Source of the DNA: Escarpia spicata
Lineage: Eukaryota > Annelida > Polychaeta > Sabellida > Siboglinidae
NCBI GenBank assembly: GCA_963995525.1
Contig: OZ023210.1
Location: forward strand, 26,573,116-26,637,115
DNA: 64,000 nt
Direction of reading: 5' to 3'
The first letter of the stretch is position 1. The number at the start of each line of letters is the position of its first letter. A program made the translations under genes and the position numbers. Below the pieces are notes generated by a model, which was not told the DNA's origin, ran no database searches, and was given only the letters and a program-made list of their open reading frames with translations. Below, piece by piece: positions 44,682 through 54,760 of the stretch.

Positions 44682-46136
44682 AAAACCTTAATGATGTGTC
44701 ACCTCTTGACATAGGAAGACGTGGAAAGGTCAAGTTTTAGAGCACGTGCATCGCGCTGCGCGAGGCCTTCTATGCTTGCATCGCCACTGCAAAAGCTTTG
44801 GTACGCCTAGGTAGCTTCAGGAATTAGCGTTAACCGCATAGAAGACTATCTACCATCCTCGAACTTGTAACGCGGTGTTTACAATGTGTAATCCAGCACA
44901 ACGTTCTCATGTGGCACTATGAACTCCTGATACAGTTTTCCAGAAAGTCCAATCAGGTTTTATAAGAAAATTCAATACATCCAGTTGTTACGTCACATTC
45001 AAATGTATATTGATTTGTTGACCTTGTGCCCTATTTACAAAGGTAAACATCAACAAAGTCACCTTAGGGTGTGAATTCCTCAAAGGCCACACGTCTCAAG
45101 CAGTTCAATTACATAATATTACACAGCGTAATTAGCAGACATTCATAAAACAATGCCACTTGCTTGATTGGCCAGAAGGTCCGGTCAGTAGACAGATCTG
45201 ATAACAGGCTTGGGCTATGGCGGTAACACGTCGATTTGCCTGGAATTCCATATTTTTGACGGAATCTTACGCGATAACACGTCGAATTGCCTGGAATTCC
45301 ATATTTTTGACGGAATCTTACGCGATAACACGTCTATTTTCCTGAAAACGGAGGGATTTGACGCAATAACACGTCTATTTTCCTGACAAGGAAAGGAATT
45401 GACGCGATAACACGTCTATTCCGATGTCCCAGCCGTAGTCTCGTGACATATCTCGGCCGGCTAGCTTCACACCTGCGTCTAACAAAACACTCAAACAGTC
45501 TTTCACCGTCTAGTTGGTCTGAGTTCATGTGCGTGTTGTGTGTTTCGTACCACGTGTATGTATCTATGAGTTCATTTTCGGTTACCCGTGCCAGGTTATT
45601 TGTTTTACGACCGAAGCTAATTTGGCAGGTTTTAACGAAGAAGCACGAATTTAAATACTATAGTCCGAAAAAAGATAAAAACGTTCTAATGGACATTTGT
45701 ACACTTGGCACTTAATACGGTAAACTATATAAATACTGGTACATCTTATCTGGAAGGTTATTGTGTGTCTGTACTGTTCTAACATAACGCTTCACTATCA
45801 TGACGCTTCACTTTCCTCGAACAATATAGATAGCGAGCACTGCGTCGTCTTTTATTGCTATAGGATATTTGGCGTCAAGTCGATCGAGTCGACATTGTGC
45901 ATCGCACATAACGTGTTTATTTAAATAGCTGAGGCTTGAACAGGGAATACCCCTTCAAAACAGTTTACAAACAGGATACCCACTGTGACCGTTGGTAAGT
46001 ACTATGATAGTCTGACAAATACTGTTACACGACAAACAATTTGACCAAAATATTACACAGATAGCTGGTAGTTTGAATGTTTTAACAGATAAGTTCGTAT
46101 AATCCCCTAGGCTATGGCAATGCCTTAACACGGGAC
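44682..46136. other. stretch without a supported gene
   Basis: Apart from the minisatellite at 45222-45420 nothing is recognised. Short open frames here lack domain or splice support. Confidence 0.5.
45222..45420. repeat. minisatellite with GATAACACGTC core
   Basis: TAACACGTC recurs at 45224, 45275, 45326, 45367 and 45408: spacings 51, 51, 41, 41. The longer units contain TGCCTGGAATTCCATA, the shorter ones lack it. Confidence 0.85.
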
Positions 46137-46244
46137 TGTAAGATACAACAAAACAGCATGTGATCGTCGCAGGAAGCTCTGTATTTCGTAAAGGTGTCAC
46201 ACGACAAGATTAGGTCAACAATATTATAGTCGAATAATATGTCA
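46137..46244 (-). repeat. 3' LTR of the Gypsy element
   Basis: 108 bp, identical to the 5' LTR except at two positions (one inside the A/C run near 46218, one in the terminal TGTCA/TGACA). Confidence 0.9.
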
Positions 46245-46256
46245 TCTCCCCCCAAA
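46245..46256 (-). other. polypurine tract of the Gypsy element
   Basis: The minus strand reads TTTGGGGGGAGA immediately before the 3' LTR, the expected plus-strand primer. Confidence 0.75.
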
Positions 46257-46463
46257 GATATCAACACATCTAGGATAGAGTTCCATAATAATCGTGAAGT
46301 CAAATCGCATGAAGTATGACTAACTATTATAAAACCCATGTAAACTACAAAATCAATACAAGGGTAGCTAGACAGCTTTCCCTGTAAGCGACAACAGATC
46401 ATCGGCATTATTCTGGCCTACTGTGCACTTCAATTTTGACATGAATGGGCAAACTAAACTAAA

Positions 46464-47324
46464 CTAAACGTCCATTCTGTCGGGCTTTCGCACTGCGCGC
46501 CCCGATCTCGTCACGTATCCAAGGCGACGCGGCGAACTAGGCACGTCTTCAGTCGCATCTTGAGGATGCTCATCGCCCGGAAGAGTCGGCGTCGTCTCGA
46601 CGTCATCAGGCTCGTCTCGGTGGTCGTCTGTCGTCTCGGAAGTGCGTGGCGGTTCAGGTGGCACTTTGAGGAGGTGCTTCCTGTTCCGTCGGTACACGCC
46701 CCCGTCGCTTGTCTCGACGATGAAGGAACGCGGAGCATCAGCACGTGCGAGTACTGTGCCGTTTGCTGACCATCTGCGTTCGTCGTCTCGTTTGAGGTGG
46801 ACGGCGTCGCCCGGCTGAAGAGGTGGTAGCTGTTTCGCGCCGTGGTGACGGTCGTAGTGGTGTCCGTACACCCGCTTCGTCGCCTCGTCGTTGTTGAAGG
46901 CGGACTCGTAGTCCGGCCAGTTCGGTTGTAGTAACTCAGGCAGTATCGGTACGGTCGTTTTCATACGCCTGCCCATCATGAGTTCTGCAGGGCTGTACCC
47001 TGTTGCGGCAATAGGTGTCGCGCGGTACACCATCAACGCCTTCGTCGGATCGTCCTGCGCGAGCTGTTTCTTCGCGACCTGTACAGCCCTCTCCGCTTCC
47101 CCGTTCGACTGAGCGAAGTAGGGACTGCTGGTCACGTGGTTGATGAGCGCATCATTCGTAAACGCTGCGAACTCGCGGGATTTGAACTGCGGTCCGTTGT
47201 CTGTAAATAGGATATCTGGATGGCCCCATCGTGCATTCACATCTTTTATCTTCGCAATCACGGCTGATGAAGATGTGTTGCTAAGATGTGAGACTTCGGT
47301 GTATCGACTGTAATAGTCGATCAT
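46464..47324 (-). CDS. Gypsy integrase core and C-terminus (separated by a frame break)
   Basis: 286 codons continuing the integrase in a different frame just after the stop of the longer frame. The second and third catalytic residues are present (FTDNGPQF, NGEAERAV), followed by RATPIAATGYSPAELMMG and a C-terminal tail ending GRAVRKPDRMDV. A one-base change near 47325-47335 separates it from the part holding the first catalytic Asp, so this copy would not make a full integrase unless the break is a sequence error. Confidence 0.88.
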   Translation of the reverse strand: MIDYYSRYTEVSHLSNTSSSAVIAKIKDVNARWGHPDILFTDNGPQFKSREFAAFTNDALINHVTSSPYFAQSNGEAERAVQVAKKQLAQDDPTKALMVYRATPIAATGYSPAELMMGRRMKTTVPILPELLQPNWPDYESAFNNDEATKRVYGHHYDRHHGAKQLPPLQPGDAVHLKRDDERRWSANGTVLARADAPRSFIVETSDGGVYRRNRKHLLKVPPEPPRTSETTDDHRDEPDDVETTPTLPGDEHPQDATEDVPSSPRRLGYVTRSGRAVRKPDRMDV

Positions 47325-47329
47325 GACGA

Positions 47330-50300
47330 TTAGGTTTTACCCCGGAAGTCGAACAAGTCTGCACCGACTTTCTGGCATGGACGGTCGGGCATCGGGGTGC
47401 TCTTGAGAGGCTCTCTCGACTGTGAGGATCTCTTCGTTTGACAGACAGCACAACGCGCTACCAGGCTCTCAATCGACTTCGACAAGCCCGGCCACCAAAC
47501 TGTCTCGTTAGCTCGCGCGCGACACTTCGTGATCCCTTGGTGACCACTGTGGATCTTCTCGAGGATCTCGCTGCGCAACGACTGCGAGACGACGATCCTG
47601 CGAGCACGCACGAGGATTCCATTCACGACACTCAACTCTGACCGAACATGGTACAGATCGCGCAAGCATTCGTCTGCCTGCGAGATGTGTCGTGGCCAAC
47701 CCCCAGACGTGTACGCGATGACTCTCTGAAATGCGTCGTCGCTTTCCGTGGCGTCGCGAATGCGTCGTAGCATTGAGTCAAGCACGGGCACTGTCGATAG
47801 CATACCCTCGACGTACGACTGCACGGCATCCACAGAGTCCAGTCGCTGGTCGCACTGTAGAGGTTGTCGTGACAGAGTATCTGCGATCACCTGGTCTTTA
47901 CCAGGCACATGCTCTGCGACGATGTTAAATCGCATCAGGCGAAGCAACAAGCGCTGACACCGAATCGGTGTCTGGTCGATATCACGAGAGTTGATCAACG
48001 GGATGAGAGGTTTGTGGTCAGTCAACAACTTGATCTTCTCCAACCCCATCAGATATCGGTCAAACTTTTCGCACGCCCACGTACACGCCAGACACTCTTT
48101 CTCAATGGCCGCATATCCCATCTCCGCTTTCGTCAACGTTCTGGAACAATACGCCACAGGCATCATCTGGTGGTCATGGACTTGCATCAGAACGGCACCG
48201 AGGCCGTATCCACTTGCGTCTGCACATATGACTGTGGGTAGTTTCACGTCGTAGAATGTGAGTACAGGAGTAGACGATATCATCTGCTTCAATTCAGCGA
48301 ACGCCTTCTCATGCACGCTTCCCCACACCCACACGATGTCCTTGCAGAGGAGTTCGTTGAGTGGCTTCGTGAATCGGGCGAGGTCTTTCACGAAACGTCC
48401 AAGGTAGTTCACCATTCCGAGGAAACGACGAAGTTGATGTATGTTTTCGGGCGATTTCATCTCCTGGATGGCCTTCACCTTGTCTCTATGGACGCTGACT
48501 CCGTCTTTGCTGATCCAATGACCCAGGAACTCGAGCCCAGGTTGTCGCAAGGTACACTTGGCCTTGTTCAGCTTCAGTCCTGACTTCTCGATGATGTTGA
48601 ACACCGTCTCGAGTCGTTGGTCGTGTTCTGTGATATTCTTCCCGCATACCAGAATGTCGTCCTGATACACCGACACACCGGGGACGTCGCGGAGAATGTC
48701 GCTCATTTCACGCTGGAATATCTCGCTCGCGCTACTTATTCCGAACGGTAGCCGTAGAAAACGGTATCGACCGAATGGCGTGATGAAGGTCGTCAGTATG
48801 CTGCTGTCGTCATGAAGACCCAACTGCCAGTAGCCGGACGAGGCGTCCAAAGACGAGAACACCTCGGCCCCAGTCAGGTTGTGGATGACGTCTTCAACGG
48901 TTGGCAACACATATCGCTCGCGACTGATGGCGAAGTTGAGACGTTTCAAGTCAACACAGAGGCGAATGTTCCCTCCTGATTTCAGCACGACAACCATGGG
49001 ACTGCACCACTCGGTAGGTTCTGTCACTTTGACGATTACCCCCAAGCGTTCCATTCGAGCGAGTTCTGCAGCCACCTTGTCGAGCATCGGCAGTGGCACG
49101 CGTCTAGACGTGCTGCAGCTGTACGGCTGTGCATCAGATTTCAGTTTGATGTGTACGCGCCGGGTCTTCAGCTCACCAAGCTCTCCAAACACGTCAAGGT
49201 CATAGAGGTCGGACGTGTGAACGTTGTCGAGCCGCGCTATCAAGCTTAGATGGACCGCCGCAGCTCTGCTGAGCAGGTTTTCCTTCAAGCCTGGTATGAC
49301 GTAACAGTGGACGTTCGTCACCTTTCGTTTTCGCAATATCTTCGCTATGAAGTGACCATCACAGGACAGTTTACCACCCGGTGAATCTAGCGAAACGTTG
49401 GCCGACTTCAGCTTCGGTCGCTCGTGGAGTTGACGATAGGTTTCAGACGAAATGACGGTGACATCTGCGCCGCAGTCAATCTTGAAATCCACTAACGTGC
49501 CATTCATCTCCACTGATGTGTGCCAGGGTGGCTCGTCGTGTTCCTTGGACTCGACGGACCCAAGGAAGAACTCAGTCGGCTCTACCCCGACTGCCGAAGT
49601 GATTTCGTGTACGTTTCTTCTCGTCGAACACCGTTTCGCGAAGTGATCCTTCTTGTGGCACAGTTTACAGTAGGCGTTCTGCGCCGGGCACTCTGATCGT
49701 GTGTGCTGATGGTAGCCACACGCGTCACATGTCTGGACGACTGACTTTGCATGCCTGTGAGGAGCGTTCCGTGGTGTAGACGGCTTGAATGGCGGTTTTC
49801 CACGTCTACCACCCGGACTCCGCTTCACCTCGTTGATGACGCCTGCTGCCGGTCTAGTTTCGATCGACTTGATTTGCTGTCTAGACGCCTCATCCGCCCG
49901 ACACATTTCAACAGCACGCCCGAGAGTGAGGTCAGCTTCGCGCAGAAGCCGTCCTCTCACCGCATTATCGCGCAACCCTAGGACAATCCTGTCCCGGATT
50001 AGCTCATCTCGCAGTTCGCGGTAATCACACGTCGCTGCGAGATGTTTGAGTTCGGTGACGTACTGGTCGATAGACTCTCCTTCATGTTGTGTTCGAGTGT
50101 TGAGTTTATAGCGTTCGAAAGTCACATTTGTCTTAGGAATGCAATAACTTTCGAATTTCTCCTTCAACGGGTCGAGCTTATCCGCCTCTTCTTCGGTGAA
50201 CTGGAAGGTGTTGTAGATCTCCAGTCCCTCTTCCCCGATCACATGAAGAAAGATTGCACACTTCACTGGGTCGTCTTTGACATCAACCCCGGACGCTCTT

Positions 50301-50392
50301 GCATAAAGCGTCCATCGCTGGATCCATCTTTTCCACGTTTCTGATACGTTGCCGGAAAAGGACATCGGCCCAGGGGGCGAAAGAGTCTCCAT
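47330..50392 (-). CDS. Gypsy gag-pol: gag, protease, RT, RNase H, integrase start
   Basis: 1,020 codons from ATG. Gag (about 1-200); two CX2CX4HX4C knuckles (CDACGYHQHTRSEC and CKLCHKKDHFAKRC); protease with DCGADVTVIS, a DCG form of D-S/T-G; RT with VYQDDILV; RNase H with CADASGYGLGAVL; integrase zinc region with HSGHQG and CAVC. Gag packages the RNA and the pol products copy and insert it. Gag and pol share one frame with no programmed shift. It stops at 47330-47332 inside the integrase core. Confidence 0.9.
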   Translation of the reverse strand: METLSPPGPMSFSGNVSETWKRWIQRWTLYARASGVDVKDDPVKCAIFLHVIGEEGLEIYNTFQFTEEEADKLDPLKEKFESYCIPKTNVTFERYKLNTRTQHEGESIDQYVTELKHLAATCDYRELRDELIRDRIVLGLRDNAVRGRLLREADLTLGRAVEMCRADEASRQQIKSIETRPAAGVINEVKRSPGGRRGKPPFKPSTPRNAPHRHAKSVVQTCDACGYHQHTRSECPAQNAYCKLCHKKDHFAKRCSTRRNVHEITSAVGVEPTEFFLGSVESKEHDEPPWHTSVEMNGTLVDFKIDCGADVTVISSETYRQLHERPKLKSANVSLDSPGGKLSCDGHFIAKILRKRKVTNVHCYVIPGLKENLLSRAAAVHLSLIARLDNVHTSDLYDLDVFGELGELKTRRVHIKLKSDAQPYSCSTSRRVPLPMLDKVAAELARMERLGVIVKVTEPTEWCSPMVVVLKSGGNIRLCVDLKRLNFAISRERYVLPTVEDVIHNLTGAEVFSSLDASSGYWQLGLHDDSSILTTFITPFGRYRFLRLPFGISSASEIFQREMSDILRDVPGVSVYQDDILVCGKNITEHDQRLETVFNIIEKSGLKLNKAKCTLRQPGLEFLGHWISKDGVSVHRDKVKAIQEMKSPENIHQLRRFLGMVNYLGRFVKDLARFTKPLNELLCKDIVWVWGSVHEKAFAELKQMISSTPVLTFYDVKLPTVICADASGYGLGAVLMQVHDHQMMPVAYCSRTLTKAEMGYAAIEKECLACTWACEKFDRYLMGLEKIKLLTDHKPLIPLINSRDIDQTPIRCQRLLLRLMRFNIVAEHVPGKDQVIADTLSRQPLQCDQRLDSVDAVQSYVEGMLSTVPVLDSMLRRIRDATESDDAFQRVIAYTSGGWPRHISQADECLRDLYHVRSELSVVNGILVRARRIVVSQSLRSEILEKIHSGHQGITKCRARANETVWWPGLSKSIESLVARCAVCQTKRSSQSREPLKSTPMPDRPCQKVGADLFDFRGKT

Positions 50393-50604
50393 TATGTGTG
50401 CCTATCTTCTTCGCATTACGATCCCCGTTGCTAAGATATACGTCAAAGCCACCTATTAACGCTCACGCGGAGAATCGTGTCTGAGTGCCCCGATATACGC
50501 ATTTTGTTTGAAATCGCGCAAAGGGGACTTGCATAAACGTTCATGGTTTAATGTTCATCAAAATTCATTCATGATCTACCGGTTTATGCGCGTGAATTCA
50601 TCAA

Positions 50605-50619
50605 GATACGCTACCACCA
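50605..50619 (-). other. primer-binding site of the Gypsy element
   Basis: Directly next to the 5' LTR the minus strand reads TGGTGGTAGCGTATC. It starts with TGG, complementary to a tRNA CCA end. The tRNA was not identified. Confidence 0.6.
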
Positions 50620-50727
50620 TGTAAGATACAACAAAACAGCATGTGATCGTCGCAGGAAGCTCTGTATTTCGTAAAGGTGTCACACGACAAGATTAGGTCA
50701 AAAATATTATAGTCGAATAATATGACA
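50620..50727 (-). repeat. 5' LTR of the Gypsy element
   Basis: 108 bp; on the plus strand TGTAAGATACAACAAAACAG to AATAATATGACA. Short for a Gypsy element. Confidence 0.9.
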
Positions 50728-50732
50728 GGGAC

Positions 50733-51640
50733 AAATACACGGATGTTTTTTCAACACCGAATCTTGAGGCTTGTTTTATACCAGTTTATACCGGTTAACA
50801 GGGAGATTTTCACTCGCTATAGCATGTCAGTGTTTTTGAGTTGTATATCCGTGTTTGTAAGTTGTTTGTCAGTGTTTGTAAGTTGTTTGTCCGTGGTTAT
50901 GCGCTGTAGGCCAGATAGCCTTAAAATTTAGCCCCTGCTTAGGCCTATGCCATGGCTATGCCTATGGCTATGCTTGATCGGGTTTGGACCTATGTTAAAG
51001 TTGTAAATGTATAGACTAGGAGAGGTGTACACCTAATCAAAGGGTCGACAACCTACGACATATAAGAATAGCCACTATTGCGCATGCGCAATTACTTATT
51101 TAATTGACGTCACATGAAGGGCTTACATTACATACGCGGAAGTTCAATACAAGGTCTAACCAAAGCACTACCTGCTTGACCAACTCACCTCGCGTACAAA
51201 ATTACTGCTCATAGCGGTTTGATGATGTCACTGATCATGACGTCACTGCATCATGACGTCACATGAAGGGATTACATTACATACGCGCAAGTTCAATACA
51301 AGGTCTAACCAAAGCACTATCTGCTTGAACAACTCACTTCGGGTACAAAATTACTGCGCGTACCATGACGTCATACAGGGTGCGCGTGCTTGCGACAAAC
51401 AAACGTGTACAGACACGTCTCGAGTACGGGTTTTTGTAACAAACACCAAAGGTCTAATTCCAAAATGGTCACTCTGTTCGAAAAACGAGGCTATAGGCTC
51501 TGATATAACATAGTCCTATATGTAATGTACATTTCGTATACATTACTTCAGACAAAACGGTCTCCGCTGAATTTATAATCCTTTTGTTATACATTACGCC
51601 TTATTATAACACCACATTTTCGACATGCCATAGGCAAACA
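50733..51640. other. AT-rich stretch with duplicated CRE-bearing unit
   Basis: No supported gene. Short repeats of GTTTGTAAGTTGTTTGT at 50850-50895 and of CTATGCCTATGG near 50945. The main feature is the duplication at 51105-51372. Confidence 0.5.
51105..51372. promoter_or_regulatory. 146-bp tandem duplication with four TGACGTCA sites
   Basis: TTACATTACATACGCG and TTCAATACAAGGTCTAACCA occur in both units, about 146 bases apart. Perfect CRE palindromes TGACGTCA at about 51104, 51238, 51254 and 51365. These would bind CREB/ATF-family factors; activity is inference. Confidence 0.5.
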
Positions 51641-51734
51641 AATAAAGGATCTGACCCTTGGCGAAGCATGGACCTACGGGTCAAGCAATCACGTGAGTAG
51701 CCTATTCAAATGGTGTTCGGTGTTATTGTATTCA

Positions 51735-52195
51735 AAAAGTATTCAAAAAAAGTGGTCGCGTACCTTTGCGATAAAATGGCCTATGCTTTAACATGGGGTT
51801 AAAATTGGAAAAGTGGTCGGATACCTTTGCGATAAAATTCCCTATGCTTTAACCCGGGATAAAAATTCGAAAAGTGGTCGGATACCTTTGCGATAAAAAT
51901 GGCCTATGCTTTAACACGGGGTTAAAAATCCCTATGCTTTAACCCGGGGTGAAAATTCGAAAAGTGGTCGGATACCTTTGCGATAAAAATGGCCTATGCT
52001 TTAACCCGGGATAAAAATTCGAAAAGTGATCGGATACCTTTGCGATAAAAATGGCCTATGCTTTAACATGGGGTTAAAAATCCCTATGCTTTAACCCGGG
52101 GTGAAAATTCGAAAAGTGGTCGGATACGTTTACGATAAAAATGGCCTATCCTTTAACATAGGTTAAAATTCCCTATGCTTTAACATGGGGTCGGA
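51735..52195. repeat. small satellite array with 152-bp higher-order period
   Basis: AGTGGTCGGATACCTTTGCG starts units at 51751, 51811, 51873, 51963, 52025 and 52115: spacings 60, 62, 90, 62, 90. The 90-base unit has an extra CCTATGCTTTAACCCGGGGT block. Confidence 0.9.
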
Positions 52196-52410
52196 ACTAC
52201 TTTTCCAAGCTCATTTGCATAACTAGCCACGCTCACAAGGCCCAGCTCGCTCGTGATTGGTCAATTGCACTTCCTCCGAGACGCTCCAAAGACCTCATTT
52301 GCATAATCCAAGCATTTGGAGCGTCTTGGAGGGAAATTCCTATCTCTTAACATGGGATTTCCCCCAGGGCGCGCCACCGTAGATCGTACTTAACCTCTAT
52401 TACTACTAAT
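52196..52410. promoter_or_regulatory. possible promoter: two octamers, CCAAT box, inverted repeat
   Basis: ATTTGCAT at 52213 and 52297, ATTGG (inverted CCAAT) at 52256, and arms AGACGCTCCAAA / TTTGGAGCGTCT (18 of 18 with one mismatch over 52273-52290 and 52315-52332) flanking the second octamer. It lies directly upstream of the zinc-finger duplication. Function is inferred. Confidence 0.35.
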
Positions 52411-53475
52411 AATGTTTAGATACATTTTGTCGTGCTCGTTTTGTGTATAATATTGTTATTTGTGACACTCTCCCCTATTAATAACTGATCTACAACATTT
52501 TACACAATATTGTTACATTGCATTATAGAGTCTTTGTATTTTGCAGGAATTATTGAAATAAATGATCGTAATAATTTGATAACAAGTTCTTCTTTGGCAT
52601 GTTATTGTTTTTTTCATTTTGCCTGATTTTCTCTTTGCCCCCAACAAGAGAGACATTAACAACATATTACACAGGTAGCTCATATAACGCAGAATAATAT
52701 GTAAACTTTTTGTGAGTGTTATTTTTGGGTTAGATTGTGTTTTATACATACATTATATGGAATAATATTTGTCTGTAGTAGTAATCGTGTGTAATTGTTG
52801 GCCTATTTGAAAGTTGCCTAGGTTTAAACTACAATGCAAGCAGTCAAATATGTGTATACCGAGTGTGTCAGAATTAAATCAGCTGTTGGAATGTTATCCA
52901 ATATAACAGTAGTATTTAACGTTTTTGGCACTGTTTCCTTTTAGCGAGCTAAAAAACATAATTACCCCTCGATTTTAAAATACCTAACTTGAGAAAAAAA
53001 CCTAAAATAAGGTCAAACTTATAAAAAATATCTTTAGAGATGAAACCATCTGTGTATGGTTCATGTTGCATTTTTCTTGATAAGCTTTGAGACGCGTGGC
53101 TTTGTCACAGTAAGAGCACATCGCAGGTAATTTCTAACTTCCAATATAATTTGTTTCGGTTTTAAAGTTGATTCTTTTAGAAATACTGTTCTTCACAGCA
53201 ATTAGAATAAGGAAAATGAGAGCTATCAGATCGACTTGGGTATTCAACACCAGTCTTTTATGGGAAAATTACCAGGTCGGAATACTATGTTCAGCGTGCT
53301 TTCTTCTCGCAGGCCAACGAACTCGTCTGTTGTCTCTGACGACTCCCTCATCCAATGAAAAGGTAAGTTGTAGCAGACACGTGAACTCACACTTGTGATC
53401 AAAGTGTTTACATGATGTACTATTATTGCTTTGAACACAGTGTACATCTTCTCTGGTGAAACGTGATGTGTATGA
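52411..53475. repeat. segmental duplication, copy A
   Basis: Nearly identical to 62936-64000 (offset about 10,525 bases), starting at AATGTTTAGATACATTTTG. It contains the promoter-side region and leader exon of a zinc-finger gene. Confidence 0.92.
53216..53362 (+). CDS. zinc-finger gene copy A, leader exon
   Basis: ATG followed by RAIRSTWVFNTSLLWENYQ to TPSSNEK and a consensus donor (AAG|GTAAGT), phase 0. An acceptor-like TTCTCGCAG at 53304-53312 means that the true exon could instead be 53313-53362 with an upstream non-coding exon. No domain is recognised. The same exon recurs at 63751-63897 with few changes. Confidence 0.6.
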
Positions 53476-54447
53476 AAACATGATAGAATCTGAACTGTTA
53501 CAAATAAGTCTGCGAATGTGCACACTCCTATCATTGAGAAAAGATACGTATGTGACACTTGTGGTAAACATTTGTTAAACAACAGTGACTTAAAGGTACA
53601 TATGCGCATCCATGCTGGGAAGAAACCATTCAGTTGTAATAAATGTGGGGGACAGTTTACACGCAGTCATGGTTTGAAGACGCATTTACGTATTCATACT
53701 GGGGAGAAACCTTACAAATGTGACACGTGTGGTGCACAATTCTCACAACATGGTAGTTTGAAGACACATGTCCGTATTCATACTGGGGAGAAATCTTACA
53801 AGTGTGATATGTGTGATCCACATTTCTCCAAAATTAGTCGTTTGAAGAGACATATCCGTATTCATAGGGGGGAGAAAACTTACAAATGTGATACGTGTGG
53901 TGCACAATTCTAGGAAACTGGTCGTTTGAAGAGACATATCCGTATTCATACTTGGGAGAAACCTTTCAAATGTGATACGTGTGGTCCACAATTCTCACAA
54001 CATGGTAATTTGAAGACACATGTCCATATTCACACTGGGGAGAAACCTTACAAATGTGATACATGTGGTGCACAATTCTCATCAAATAGAAATTTGAAGA
54101 CACATGTCCGTACTCATAATGGGGAGAAACCATACAAATGTGATACACGTGGTGCACAATTCTCAGTAAGTTTTAATTTGAAGAGACATGTTCGCATTCA
54201 TACTGGGGAGAAAACAAAGTGTTCCTGTGTCTTACATATCGTACACGAACCTGTTTTACGTAAATCGATGACCTTTATATTGACAATACGGAAAGTCTCT
54301 TTATTTGTGAAGTGTAAGACTATTAGTAAGGTTCGCTACATATGGCTTGGATTATACTACGAAAAAAGACACAACATAAGTTTTGGACATTTTAGTCACA
54401 AACGTATTTACAGGTCACCTCCAATAAGTACAAGAACCAGAGACTAG
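53441..54447 (+). pseudogene. C2H2 zinc-finger array, copy A (8 fingers, broken)
   Basis: The exon follows acceptor GAACACAG and joins the leader in phase 0 (CTSSLVKR). The leader frame and finger frame are out of register by about 53505, compared with copy B. Eight fingers run from 53545 to about 54205 with [16 protein letters not shown] linkers. Finger 5 has an in-frame TAG at 53911, and finger 8 has Cys changed to Arg (CDTRGAQF). After that a non-finger tail runs to 54447. Most likely a pseudogene. Confidence 0.8.
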
Positions 54448-54599
54448 ACATTGTTCCGCCACTCCTCTGCTAGAGAGTCTTGGTTACCCTCCATTACTGT
54501 CAGAACCATATGTTTCAGTGTTTCGCCACTGTTTCGAAAAGGAGTCTTGCAACCAAGTATTGATATTACACAACTGTTCGGATATCACGTCGGATAGCT

Positions 54600-54760
54600 T
54601 CCCAGCAAACATGGCAGTATTGGGCCAATGCTGGCATGGTACTGGCGAGTACCGTTTGTACCGTCAACGGTCGAGCCGGTACCGAGCCAGTACAATGGAC
54701 AGTCCATGGTGAAAGTGAATGTACTGGCCCCGCACTGGCCCAATACAGGCAAGTTTTCAA
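54600..54760. mobile_element. palindromic small element
   Basis: TATTGGGCCAATGCTGG near 54618 faces its complement CACTGGCCCAATA near 54735. CCAGTAC/GTACTGG motifs fill the inside. Confidence 0.55.

Larger units (their letters stand above)
46137..50727 (-). mobile_element. nearly complete Gypsy-type LTR retrotransposon
   Basis: 4,591 bp. Both ends carry the same 108-bp repeat (TG..CA, two mismatches) and GGGAC flanks it on each side (46132-46136 and 50728-50732), a 5-bp target duplication. A primer-binding site, polypurine tract and one long gag-pol frame, interrupted once, lie between. LTR similarity of about 98% points to a recent insertion. Confidence 0.93.
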
